Assembly (NCBI GenBank): GCA_002291855.1 | Contig: DBAW01000010.1 | Span: forward strand, 1-21,405 | Length of the DNA stretch: 21,405 bases | Origin: Sphingomonas sp. UBA1000 | GTDB lineage: Bacteria > Pseudomonadota > Alphaproteobacteria > Sphingomonadales > Sphingomonadaceae | Direction of reading: 5' to 3' | Shown here: piece after piece, positions 8,383-14,129 of the stretch | Layout of the letters: every line of letters starts with the position of its first letter | How positions within the stretch are numbered: the stretch's first letter is position 1 | The notes under the pieces: model-generated | The model's input: only the letters and a program-made list of their open reading frames with translations | What the model was told of the DNA's origin: nothing | Databases searched by the model: none | Translations under genes and position numbers: made by a program

Positions 8383-9597
8383 ATGCGCGACGTGGTGATT
8401 TGCGAGCCGGTGCGGACGGCGGTCGGCCGGTTCGGCGGGGTGTTTCGCGGGGTGCCGGCAGAGCGGCTGGGCGCAACCGTGGTCGCCGCGCTGGTCGAAC
8501 GGGCGGGGTTGGCCCCCGATGCCGTCGACGATGTGCTGTTCGCGCAATGCTATCCCTCGATGGAAGCGCCTGCTTTGGGACGCGTCGTCGCGCTCGATGC
8601 CGGGCTGGCAATCACCACCTGCGGGTTGCAGGTCGACCGGCGCTGCGGCTCGGGGCTGCAGGCGATTGCCTATGCGGTCATGCAGGTTGCGATGGGCGCA
8701 TCCGATCTGATCATCGCAGGCGGCGCGGAATCGATGAGCAACGCGCCGTTCTTCACTCATGATGCGCGCTGGGGCGTCAACGGCCGCGCGCTCGCCATTC
8801 AGGACGGGCTGGTGCGCGGGCGGCTGACCGCGGGCGGCCGCCATTATCCGGTGCCGGGCGGCATGCTGGAAACGGCCGAGAATCTGGCCCATGAATATGG
8901 CATTCCGCGCGCCGAGCAGGATGAATATGCCGCCCGCTCGCATGCCCGCGCGGTCGCCGCGCAGGCCGATGGCCGCTTTGCCGACGAAATCGTGCCGGTC
9001 GCCGTGCGCACAAAGGCGGGCGAGACGCTGGTGACGCGCGACGAACATCCGCGCGCCGACACCACCGCCGAAACGCTGGCGGCGCTCAAGCCCGTCCGGC
9101 TGGCCGAGGATCCGGCGGCAAGCGTGACGGCCGGCAATGCCAGCGGCCAGAATGACGGCGCATCGGCAGCGATCGTCACGACGCGCGACCGGGCCGAGGC
9201 GCTGGGGCTGAAGCCGCTTGCCCGGATGCGCAGCTGGGCGGTGGCCGGCGTGCCGCCGCGGACCATGGGCATCGGCCCGGTGCCGGCGACCGCCAAGGCG
9301 CTGGCGGCCGCGGGACTGGACCTGTCCCAGATCGATCTGATCGAGCTGAACGAGGCCTTTGCCGCGCAGGTGCTGGCCTGCACCCGCGAATGGAACTTTG
9401 GCGCGGCCGATTTCGACCGGCTGAACGTCAATGGCTCGGGCATTTCGCTCGGCCATCCGGTCGGCGCGACCGGTGGCAGGATTCTGGCCACGCTGTTGCG
9501 GGAAATGGACCGTCGCGGAGCGCGCTTCGGGCTTGAAACAATGTGCATCGGCGGCGGCCAGGGAATTGCGGCGGTTTTCGAGCGCGTCGTCGACTGA
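8383..9597 (+). CDS. thiolase-family acetyl-CoA acyltransferase
   Basis: This 404-residue protein belongs to the biosynthetic/degradative thiolase family, which joins or cleaves acyl-CoA at the beta-keto position. The acylated cysteine is C88 in VDRRCGSGLQAI. The NEAFAAQ motif is at 323-329. The catalytic histidine is H358 in GSGISLGHPVGAT, and the second catalytic cysteine is C388 in ETMCIGGGQG. The GGAESMSNAP loop (113-122) is typical of the FadA/PhaA-like group. A strong ribosome binding site (AAGGGAGAG) precedes ATG 8383. It follows tolC in the same direction after 132 bp, without an obvious terminator, so partial cotranscription is possible. The metabolic role is unlikely to be linked to secretion. 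The sequence alone does not tell whether it serves fatty acid or aromatic breakdown or acetoacetyl-CoA synthesis. Confidence 0.95.
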   Translation: MRDVVICEPVRTAVGRFGGVFRGVPAERLGATVVAALVERAGLAPDAVDDVLFAQCYPSMEAPALGRVVALDAGLAITTCGLQVDRRCGSGLQAIAYAVMQVAMGASDLIIAGGAESMSNAPFFTHDARWGVNGRALAIQDGLVRGRLTAGGRHYPVPGGMLETAENLAHEYGIPRAEQDEYAARSHARAVAAQADGRFADEIVPVAVRTKAGETLVTRDEHPRADTTAETLAALKPVRLAEDPAASVTAGNASGQNDGASAAIVTTRDRAEALGLKPLARMRSWAVAGVPPRTMGIGPVPATAKALAAAGLDLSQIDLIELNEAFAAQVLACTREWNFGAADFDRLNVNGSGISLGHPVGATGGRILATLLREMDRRGARFGLETMCIGGGQGIAAVFERVVD

Positions 9598-9719
9598 ATC
9601 AAAACAGCTGCGGCATCCCCCTATACTTTTCCTACGATCCATGTTATGCAGCACAGGTCGGCGAATAACTGTGCGCGTTTCATTTCGGGTTCGTAATGAA
9701 CATTGGGGGTGCCGCAGCC

Positions 9720-9905
9720 ATGCCTTCACCAGAGGATATGACCGAAAATCCTGCCGCCCAGGCCCGGCGCTGCCGGACGCTGGCGAGCAACATGACCAAC
9801 CAGTCCGATATCGAACTGCTTGAGCATATGGCCGATGAGTACGACCTTCAGGCCGATGCTGCTGACAGCGGCGATGTCAAATATGCGCGAAGACAAACGC
9901 GCTGA
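9720..9905 (+). CDS. small uncharacterised protein, paralogue of the gene at 10182
   Basis: I do not recognise a named family. The ATG at 9720 gives 61 residues; an in-frame ATG at 9696 would add eight. The 9720 start has a GGGGG stretch about 10 nt upstream and is preferred. The core AQARRCRTLASNMTNQSDIE continues into LLEHMADEYDLQA. It is near-collinear with the core of the protein at 10182, with shared RCR-LA, I-LL, MADEY and A positions. It looks like two amphipathic helices ending in an acidic MADEYD segment, with no signal peptide or membrane span. It is probably cytosolic, and its function is unknown. Its similarity to the neighbour makes it a real gene despite its size. Confidence 0.6.
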   Translation: MPSPEDMTENPAAQARRCRTLASNMTNQSDIELLEHMADEYDLQADAADSGDVKYARRQTR

Positions 9906-9994
9906 AACTGCCGCCTGACTGACGGCAACCATATTCATCACATCTTGCCCGCAAGACCATCATTACCGGCCGGGTTACCATTTCTATCCGGCGT

Positions 9995-10009
9995 TTAGTG
10001 TTGGGTTAA
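9995..10009. promoter_or_regulatory. possible CtrA-type site (TTAG-N7-TTAA)
   Basis: TTAG at 9995-9998 and TTAA at 10006-10009 are separated by 7 nt, which resembles the alphaproteobacterial CtrA box TTAA-N7-TTAA with one mismatch. It lies between the two small paralogous genes. A single near-match of this length can arise by chance. Confidence 0.25.
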
Positions 10010-10070
10010 CGGGCCAGCCCCGGCATCAACTGGGGTCAGCGCCATCCATCTCCCGCCCACCCCATTTGTC

Positions 10071-10090
10071 TATACAATAGGTATATATAC
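10071..10090. promoter_or_regulatory. AT-rich inverted repeat in the gap between the small paralogues
   Basis: TATAC-AATAG-GTATA (10071-10085) is a perfect 5-bp inverted repeat. It runs into the palindrome GTATATATAC (10081-10090). This is one of the few AT-rich spots in a strongly GC-rich window, and it lies 92 bp before the start of the downstream small gene. It may be a promoter or operator element. I cannot place a convincing -35/-10 pair. Confidence 0.3.
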
Positions 10091-10181
10091 GGAATAAATC
10101 CTTTCCCCGTGCTGACGTTAAACTAATAACGACAGGCCTGTGTATGCAGACAGGCCGCAGGGGTGGAGTTGGTCGCGAGTC

Positions 10182-10379
10182 ATGTGGGTATCGGCGCTGC
10201 TTGACCACAGCGAAAGCCTGCGCGCACAGGCGCTGCGCTGCCGTGCGCTCGCGGCGGGGCTGAAGACCCATGACGAAATCCAGCTGCTGCTGCAGATGGC
10301 CGACGAATATGAGGCCGAGGCCGCCAATTGGGAGGCCCGCGCGCTGTCGCGCAGCTCGTCGGACAGCACCGAAGGCTAA
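10182..10379 (+). CDS. small uncharacterised protein, paralogue of the gene at 9720
   Basis: The ATG at 10182 gives 65 residues starting MWVSALLDHSE. A GTG at 10140 would add 14 unrelated-looking residues and is less likely. A GGAG lies 13-17 nt upstream of the ATG, a rather wide spacing. The segment AQALRCRALAAGLKTHDEIQ, followed by LLLQMADEYEAEA, repeats the pattern of the protein 280 bp upstream: AQA-RCR-LA, ten-residue gap, I-LL-MADEY-A. The C-terminus is Ser/Asp-rich. It is predicted helical, acidic and soluble, without export signals. The function is unknown. The shared core in two adjacent genes supports both as real and suggests an old tandem duplication. Confidence 0.6.
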   Translation: MWVSALLDHSESLRAQALRCRALAAGLKTHDEIQLLLQMADEYEAEAANWEARALSRSSSDSTEG

Positions 10380-10663
10380 ACGCGCACGGCGCCGGGCAGA
10401 TGTGCCAGGCGGCACGGTCCGGCAAGCGGCGAAGAGTGCCGACCAGCGCCGTCGGGCCTCGACCCGCATCACCGCATCGGTCGGTTGAGCCGGCCCAGCC
10501 AGCCAAAAACCGCCCAGCCAGAAACCGTCCAGCGAGAAACCGTCCAGCGAGAAACGGTCCAGTCCGCGACCGGCCGGCTCGGCCACCGTCCGGCACCCGG
10601 AAACGGCAGCCAAGAAAAATGCCAGACCGGCATCGGGCGGCCCGGCATTGATGCGCAACAGTC
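10380..10663. other. intergenic stretch without a supported gene
   Basis: Between the small gene and the ahcY terminator I find no frame with a credible protein. Several overlapping frames are open, but their content is Arg/Pro-rich or mirrors the tandem repeat. The only structure seen is the 15-bp repeat array at 10499-10573. Confidence 0.5.
10499..10573. repeat. 15-bp tandem repeat array (four good units and one decayed unit)
   Basis: The units begin at 10499, 10514, 10529 and 10544, with consensus CCAGCSAGAAACCGT. Unit 1 has CCAAAAACCGC in place of the consensus end, and unit 4 has one change (ACGGT). A degenerate fifth unit runs 10559-10573. Because 15 is divisible by three, every frame reads as a pentapeptide repeat (for example QRETV on the plus strand). 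That explains the open frames here without needing a gene. Confidence 0.85.
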
Positions 10664-10690
10664 CAGCCTGCGCCCGCCGGGCGCAGGCTG
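10664..10690 (-). terminator. ahcY transcription terminator hairpin
   Basis: CAGCCTGCGCCCG (10664-10676) and its exact reverse complement (10678-10690) flank a single base. They form a very stable hairpin beginning 7 nt after the ahcY stop codon. The U tract that follows on the minus strand is poor, so efficiency is uncertain. Confidence 0.65.
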
Positions 10691-10697
10691 TCGCGGA

Positions 10698-12104
10698 TCA
10701 GTAGCGATAATGATCCGGCTTGAACGGCCCTTCGGCACCGACGCCGATATAGGCGGCCTGTTCCGGATTGAGCTTGGTCAGCTTCACGCCCAGCTTTTCC
10801 AGATGCAGCATCGCGACCTTTTCATCGAGATGCTTGGGCAGGACATAGACTTCGTTCTTGTACTGCGCGTGGTTCTTCCACAGCTCGATCTGGGCGATCG
10901 TCTGGTTGGTGAAGCTCGACGACATGACAAAGCTCGGATGGCCGGTCGCATTGCCCAGATTGACCAGACGACCCTTCGACAGGACGATGATCTTCTTGGC
11001 ATCCGGGAACTCGACCTCGTCGACCTGCGGCTTGATCTCGGTCCACTTCATGTTGGCGAGCGCGCCGATCTGGATCTCGCTGTCGAAATGGCCGATGTTG
11101 CAGACGATCGCCATGTTCTTCATCGCGCGCATGTGATCGAGGGTGATCACATCCTTGTTGCCGGTCGCGGTGACGAAGATGTCGGCGCGGGTCGCCGCTT
11201 CTTCCATGGTGACGACTTCATAGCCTTCCATCGCCGCCTGCAGCGCGCAGATCGGATCGATTTCGGTGACGAGCACGCGCGCGCCGCCATTGCGCAGCGA
11301 CGCGGCCGACCCCTTGCCGACATCGCCAAAGCCCGCGACCACGGCGACCTTGCCGGCCAGCATCACGTCGGTCGCGCGGCGGATCGCGTCGACCAGCGAT
11401 TCCTTGCAGCCATAGAGATTGTCGAACTTCGACTTGGTGACCGAATCATTGACGTTGATCGCCGGGAACGGAAGCTTGCCGGTCTTGGCGAGTTCATACA
11501 GCCGGTGGACCCCGGTGGTGGTTTCTTCCGACACGCCGCGGATGTTCTGGACGGTCTTGGTCAGATAGCCCGGACGCTCGGCCAGGAAGCGCTTGAGCGT
11601 CGCGCAGAAGATTTCCTCTTCCTCGTTGGTCGGCGTGAACAGCGTCTCGCCGGCTTCGACGCGCGCGCCCCACAGCGCGAACATCGTGGCGTCGCCGCCA
11701 TCGTCGAGGATCATGTTGCAGGTCGTGTCCTGACCCCAGTCGAAGATGCGGACGACATAGTCCCAATATTCCTCGAGCGTTTCGCCCTTCACGGCGAACA
11801 CCGGCACGCCCGACGCGGCGATGGCGGCGGCGGCATGATCCTGGGTGGAGAAGATGTTGCACGACGCCCAGCGCACTTCGGCGCCCAGCGCGGTCAGCGT
11901 TTCGATGAGCACCGCCGTCTGGATGGTCATGTGCAGCGAGCCGGTGATGCGCGCGCCCTTGAGCGGCTGTTCGGCGCCATATTCGGCGCGCAGCGCCATC
12001 AGGCCAGGCATTTCCGTCTCGGCGATCTCGATCTCCTTGCGGCCGAACGCGGCCAGGCTGAGATCGGCGACGACATAATCCTTGGGGTCGAGTTGAGTGG
12101 CCAC
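10698..12104 (-). CDS. ahcY: adenosylhomocysteinase (S-adenosyl-L-homocysteine hydrolase)
   Basis: The enzyme splits S-adenosylhomocysteine into adenosine and homocysteine, clearing the product of methyltransferases and feeding the methionine cycle. I take GTG 12104 as the start: it encodes MATQLDPKDY and has GGAGAAG 7 nt upstream. The 28 codons upstream of it have no family character. This gives 468 residues, the long bacterial form with the insert at about 150-190. Visible marks are GSLHMTIQTAVLIETL (55-70), CNIFSTQDHAAAA (82-94), the substrate and lysine region NVNDSVTKSKFDN (217-229), the NAD-binding loop AGFGDVGKG (257-265) and the C-terminal KPDHYRY tail, whose Lys and Tyr contact NAD of the neighbouring subunit. 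The leader holds a dyad and a terminator-like hairpin. An antisense open frame of 564 codons is a shadow. Confidence 0.97.
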   Translation of the reverse strand: MATQLDPKDYVVADLSLAAFGRKEIEIAETEMPGLMALRAEYGAEQPLKGARITGSLHMTIQTAVLIETLTALGAEVRWASCNIFSTQDHAAAAIAASGVPVFAVKGETLEEYWDYVVRIFDWGQDTTCNMILDDGGDATMFALWGARVEAGETLFTPTNEEEEIFCATLKRFLAERPGYLTKTVQNIRGVSEETTTGVHRLYELAKTGKLPFPAINVNDSVTKSKFDNLYGCKESLVDAIRRATDVMLAGKVAVVAGFGDVGKGSAASLRNGGARVLVTEIDPICALQAAMEGYEVVTMEEAATRADIFVTATGNKDVITLDHMRAMKNMAIVCNIGHFDSEIQIGALANMKWTEIKPQVDEVEFPDAKKIIVLSKGRLVNLGNATGHPSFVMSSSFTNQTIAQIELWKNHAQYKNEVYVLPKHLDEKVAMLHLEKLGVKLTKLNPEQAAYIGVGAEGPFKPDHYRY

Positions 12105-12126
12105 GACGGTTCTTCTCCGGCAAACG

Positions 12127-12162
12127 AAAAAACGCGGCCGGCTGCGGAAATGCGGCCGGCCG
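12127..12162 (-). terminator. ahcY: terminator-like hairpin with U6 tract in the ahcY leader (possible attenuator)
   Basis: Read in the ahcY direction, CGGCCGGC (complement of 12155-12162) pairs with GCCGGCCG (complement of 12135-12142), and TTTTTT follows (complement of 12127-12132). The U tract ends about 22 nt before the GTG start, just ahead of the Shine-Dalgarno. In the other orientation no U tract follows. The position inside the leader, downstream of the probable promoter, suggests premature termination control. I see no known SAM or SAH riboswitch fold here. Confidence 0.6.
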
Positions 12163-12174
12163 GATGGCATCGCC

Positions 12175-12201
12175 CTTAGCGTCAGCACCCGCTCAAGGCA
12201 A
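12175..12201 (-). promoter_or_regulatory. ahcY: candidate ahcY promoter
   Basis: On the minus strand TTGCCT (12201-12196) is followed after 15 nt by GCTAAG (12180-12175). The same geometry appears before rpsD (TTGACT, 15 nt, GCTAAG). The -35 element abuts the dyad at 12202-12221. The -10 match is imperfect and the spacer short, so this is tentative. Confidence 0.35.
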
Positions 12202-12221
12202 ATATAAAGAATCCTTTATAT
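12202..12221. promoter_or_regulatory. perfect 20-bp dyad upstream of ahcY; candidate methionine-cycle operator
   Basis: ATATAAAG (12202-12209), AATC, CTTTATAT (12214-12221) is a perfect inverted repeat of 8-bp arms. It is conspicuous in GC-rich surroundings and lies about 98 bp before the ahcY start, next to the candidate -35. ArsR-family SAH/SAM-responsive regulators (SahR, SamR) are known to control ahcY in Proteobacteria through AT-rich dyads. Assignment to such a regulator is inference. Confidence 0.6.
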
Positions 12222-12299
12222 CCGCCATTCTCCCCGGATCGACAGGGCGGAGATGGCGGAAAAGAGGGTAAATGAAAGCTTGCCGGGCGGTCCCCCGCC

Positions 12300-12405
12300 A
12301 AGCGCGCGCCTCAACGCCGCGATGGAGTCCCCTGCGCGCGCGCGGTTTAACGCCGCGATGGAGTCTCCCGCTTCCGCGCGCGGCTCAACGCCGCGATGCG
12401 ATGGC
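12300..12405. repeat. three imperfect direct repeats (36-38 bp period)
   Basis: Cores AACGCCGCGATGG begin at 12313, 12349 and 12387, the last without its final matching bases. The first two continue as AGTCYCC. Each is preceded by a GCGCGCGSYTY-like stretch. The third copy covers the last codons and stop of the exported-protein gene at 12385-12888, so the array may have grown from the end of that gene. On the minus strand it can be read as a GDSIAALxRA peptide repeat, but that frame runs into the ahcY operator and is not credible. Confidence 0.7.
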
Positions 12406-12888
12406 CAGCGGTGCGGCAGGGCCGGTGCAGCGTGCGCCCGGCAGCGCCGGCTGCATATCGGCCGCCTCGGCCAGCTCAATCAGCGCCGGCAGCGCGCCCT
12501 TGGCACCGGCGGCCGCGCGCAGGATGTTGCGCATGTCGTCGCAGCCCAGCCCCGACACGCCCGCACCGTAACGATTGGCGACCGTGGTGACATAGCGGTC
12601 ATAAGCGTCGAGCGCGCGCGCCGCGCCGACATTGGCGGCAAAATGCTGGCGCAGTTCGTCATTCACCCGCACCAGCGCCGGCCGGCTGTGCTGGACGAAC
12701 GCATTGTAATCCGAAACGAAATCGGGCGCGGTGCGACGGCAGCGCAGCGCTTCGACCATCAGCATCGTGTCCAGTTCGCGCACCTGCGCGGCACGGTAGG
12801 CGGCATCGCTCCAGCACGCCGCCTCGACGGGCGTGGCAAGCGCGGCGGCGGCGGCGAACAGCGCAGCCCCTTTGGCGAAAAATGTCAT
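12385..12888 (-). CDS. small exported protein with four cysteines, function unknown
   Basis: This 167-residue protein has a signal peptide (FAKGAALFAAAAALATPVEA, about residues 4-23). The mature part is mostly helical and contains exactly four cysteines at about 25, 50, 116 and 154. That number and the periplasmic location suggest two disulfides. Recognisable segments are CWSDAAYRAAQVRELDTMLM and CRRTAPDFVSDYNAFVQHSR in the first half and LGCDDMRNILRAAAG in the second. I do not recognise a named family; it resembles hypothetical periplasmic proteins common in sphingomonads, though I cannot check. The ATG at 12888 is in a reasonable position and directly precedes the signal peptide. The gene precedes ahcY in the same direction, but 280 bp with a separate promoter region lie between them. 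Confidence 0.75.
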   Translation of the reverse strand: MTFFAKGAALFAAAAALATPVEAACWSDAAYRAAQVRELDTMLMVEALRCRRTAPDFVSDYNAFVQHSRPALVRVNDELRQHFAANVGAARALDAYDRYVTTVANRYGAGVSGLGCDDMRNILRAAAGAKGALPALIELAEAADMQPALPGARCTGPAAPLAIASRR

Positions 12889-12978
12889 CGACCGATCCTT
12901 TCGACAACCGGAGCCGCATGAGCGCGGCCCACCGCCAGACTGGGGGGACAGGATCGGCCAGAATGTGAAAAGAAATGG

Positions 12979-13560
12979 TTAAGCCGGGGCTGGCGACGAT
13001 TGGCCGGGGGGCAGCGCGGCCGGAGCCGGCGCAGCGGCGGCACGCTCGAACATCAGCACTTCATTGCCCTTATAGGGACAGGTGCCGAACGGCCGGTAGC
13101 CAAGCGCCGCCGCCGTCGCCAGCGACGGGGCATTGGCGGGATCGATGATGCATACGGTGCGGGCAAAATGATGCTCCGCCTCCGCCCAGCCGAGCACGGC
13201 GGTCATCGCCGCGCGGGCATGGCCATGCCCATGCGCGGCCGGGCGCAGCACCCAGCCCGCCTCGGGCGCGCTGTCGAACCGGCTGCCCAGCCCGCGCCGC
13301 CCTTCGAACAGGCCGACCTCGCCCAGCGCCGCACCCGTCGCGCGGTCCTCGACCACCCACATGCCAAAGCCGTTGGTCCGCCAATGGCCGATATAGCGCA
13401 GCAGCCGGTTCCACGTGTCTTCAGGGGCCATGGGCTGGCCGCCGAAATGGCGGACGACAACGGGATCGCGCCACAGATCGATCAGCGTTTCGGCGTCTTC
13501 CCGGCGATGCGCCCTCAGCCGCAGCCGGTCGGTCAGGATCTCCGGGGCGGCATCTGGCAT
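12979..13560 (-). CDS. GNAT-family N-acetyltransferase (RimJ/RimL-like)
   Basis: From ATG 13560 the protein has 193 residues; a GTG at 13575 would add five, but the ATG has the better upstream signal (CGGAA). It begins with the RimJ/RimL signature ILTDRLRLRAHRREDAETLIDLWRDP (only part quoted in the family pattern: T-x-RLxLR). It has the strand GFGMWVVEDRATGAALGEVGL and the strand EAGWVLRPAAHGHGHARAAM, where the Q/RxxGxG/A acetyl-CoA loop is replaced by AAHGHGHA. It ends with the NAPSLATAAALGY motif and GTCPYKGNEVLMFER. Family members acetylate protein N-termini or small amines with acetyl-CoA. The substrate cannot be told. The C-terminal tail is Ala/Pro-rich. The gene is divergent from rpiB, with a 95-bp gap. 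Confidence 0.88.
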   Translation of the reverse strand: MPDAAPEILTDRLRLRAHRREDAETLIDLWRDPVVVRHFGGQPMAPEDTWNRLLRYIGHWRTNGFGMWVVEDRATGAALGEVGLFEGRRGLGSRFDSAPEAGWVLRPAAHGHGHARAAMTAVLGWAEAEHHFARTVCIIDPANAPSLATAAALGYRPFGTCPYKGNEVLMFERAAAAPAPAALPPGQSSPAPA

Positions 13561-13655
13561 CAGGGTTCCGATCACTGTGGCATTTGAGCGGCAACGACCC
13601 TAAACAGCGCGCCGTCCGGAGTCATCCCGGCTCCGAGTCACCGCTGGAACCCGCC

Positions 13656-14129
13656 ATGTTGGAACCCGCCCAATCCGGCCCCATCGCCATCGCGTGCGAC
13701 CATGCCGCCGTCGCGCTCAAGACGCTGCTCGCCGACTGGCTGCGCGAACTGGGCCATGAGGTGATCGACCTTGGCACCGCGACCGAGGCCTCGGTCGATT
13801 ATCCCGATTTCGGCTATCGGCTGGCGCGCGCGATTGCCGCCGGCGATGCGGCGCGCGGCATTGCGCTGTGCGGATCGGGCATCGGCATTTCCATTGCGGT
13901 CAACCGCGAGCCGGCCTGCCGCTGCGCGCTGGTTTCGGAACCGCTGTCGGCGCGGCTGGCGCGCGAACATAATGATGCGAACGTGATCGCGCTGGGCGCG
14001 CGGCTGGTCGGGCCGGACATGGCCAAGGCCTGTGTCGAGACGTTCCTGTCGACCGCCTTTCTCGGCGACCGCCATGTCCGGCGCGTCGGCAAGCTGTCCA
14101 CCCCCATCCTTGCCAAGGAGCCCGCATGA
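13656..14129 (+). CDS. rpiB: ribose 5-phosphate isomerase B
   Basis: The enzyme interconverts ribose 5-phosphate and ribulose 5-phosphate. I choose ATG 13656 (157 residues, the usual RpiB length is about 150) with GGAA 8 nt upstream. The frame extends upstream to 13584 without family sequence. Marks of the RpiB/LacAB family are ACDHAAVALK (D15, H16) and DYPDFGY (48-54). The catalytic loop GIALCGSGIGISIAVN carries the base C72, and REHNDANVIALGARL (103-117) follows. The stop overlaps the glyA start (ATGA), so the two are translated together. Some alphaproteobacterial RpiB-like proteins act on other sugar phosphates, but all key residues are present here. Confidence 0.93.
   Translation: MLEPAQSGPIAIACDHAAVALKTLLADWLRELGHEVIDLGTATEASVDYPDFGYRLARAIAAGDAARGIALCGSGIGISIAVNREPACRCALVSEPLSARLAREHNDANVIALGARLVGPDMAKACVETFLSTAFLGDRHVRRVGKLSTPILAKEPA

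Noticed and set aside
8341..9729. 462-codon minus-strand frame opposite the thiolase
   Set aside because: Shadow of a gene with a full set of catalytic motifs.
10026..10658. 210-codon minus-strand frame containing a FSLDG/FWLGG repeat
   Set aside because: The repeat comes from the tandem array. The rest is antisense to the small gene at 10182 and shows no protein-like pattern.
10485..12179. 564-codon open frame on the plus strand
   Set aside because: Antisense to ahcY. Its only striking part, the pentapeptide run at the start, is the 15-bp tandem repeat.
12105..12201. SAM or SAH riboswitch before ahcY
   Set aside because: I could not find the conserved cores of the known classes. Only the GC hairpin with a U tract is supported.
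12300..12405. CRISPR-like spacing of the three direct repeats
   Set aside because: Only three imperfect copies, with similar (not unique) sequence between them, and no cas genes.
12216..12479. 87-codon minus-strand frame with GDSIAAL repeats
   Set aside because: It overlaps the exported-protein gene in another frame and runs into the ahcY dyad. The peptide repeat follows from the DNA repeat.
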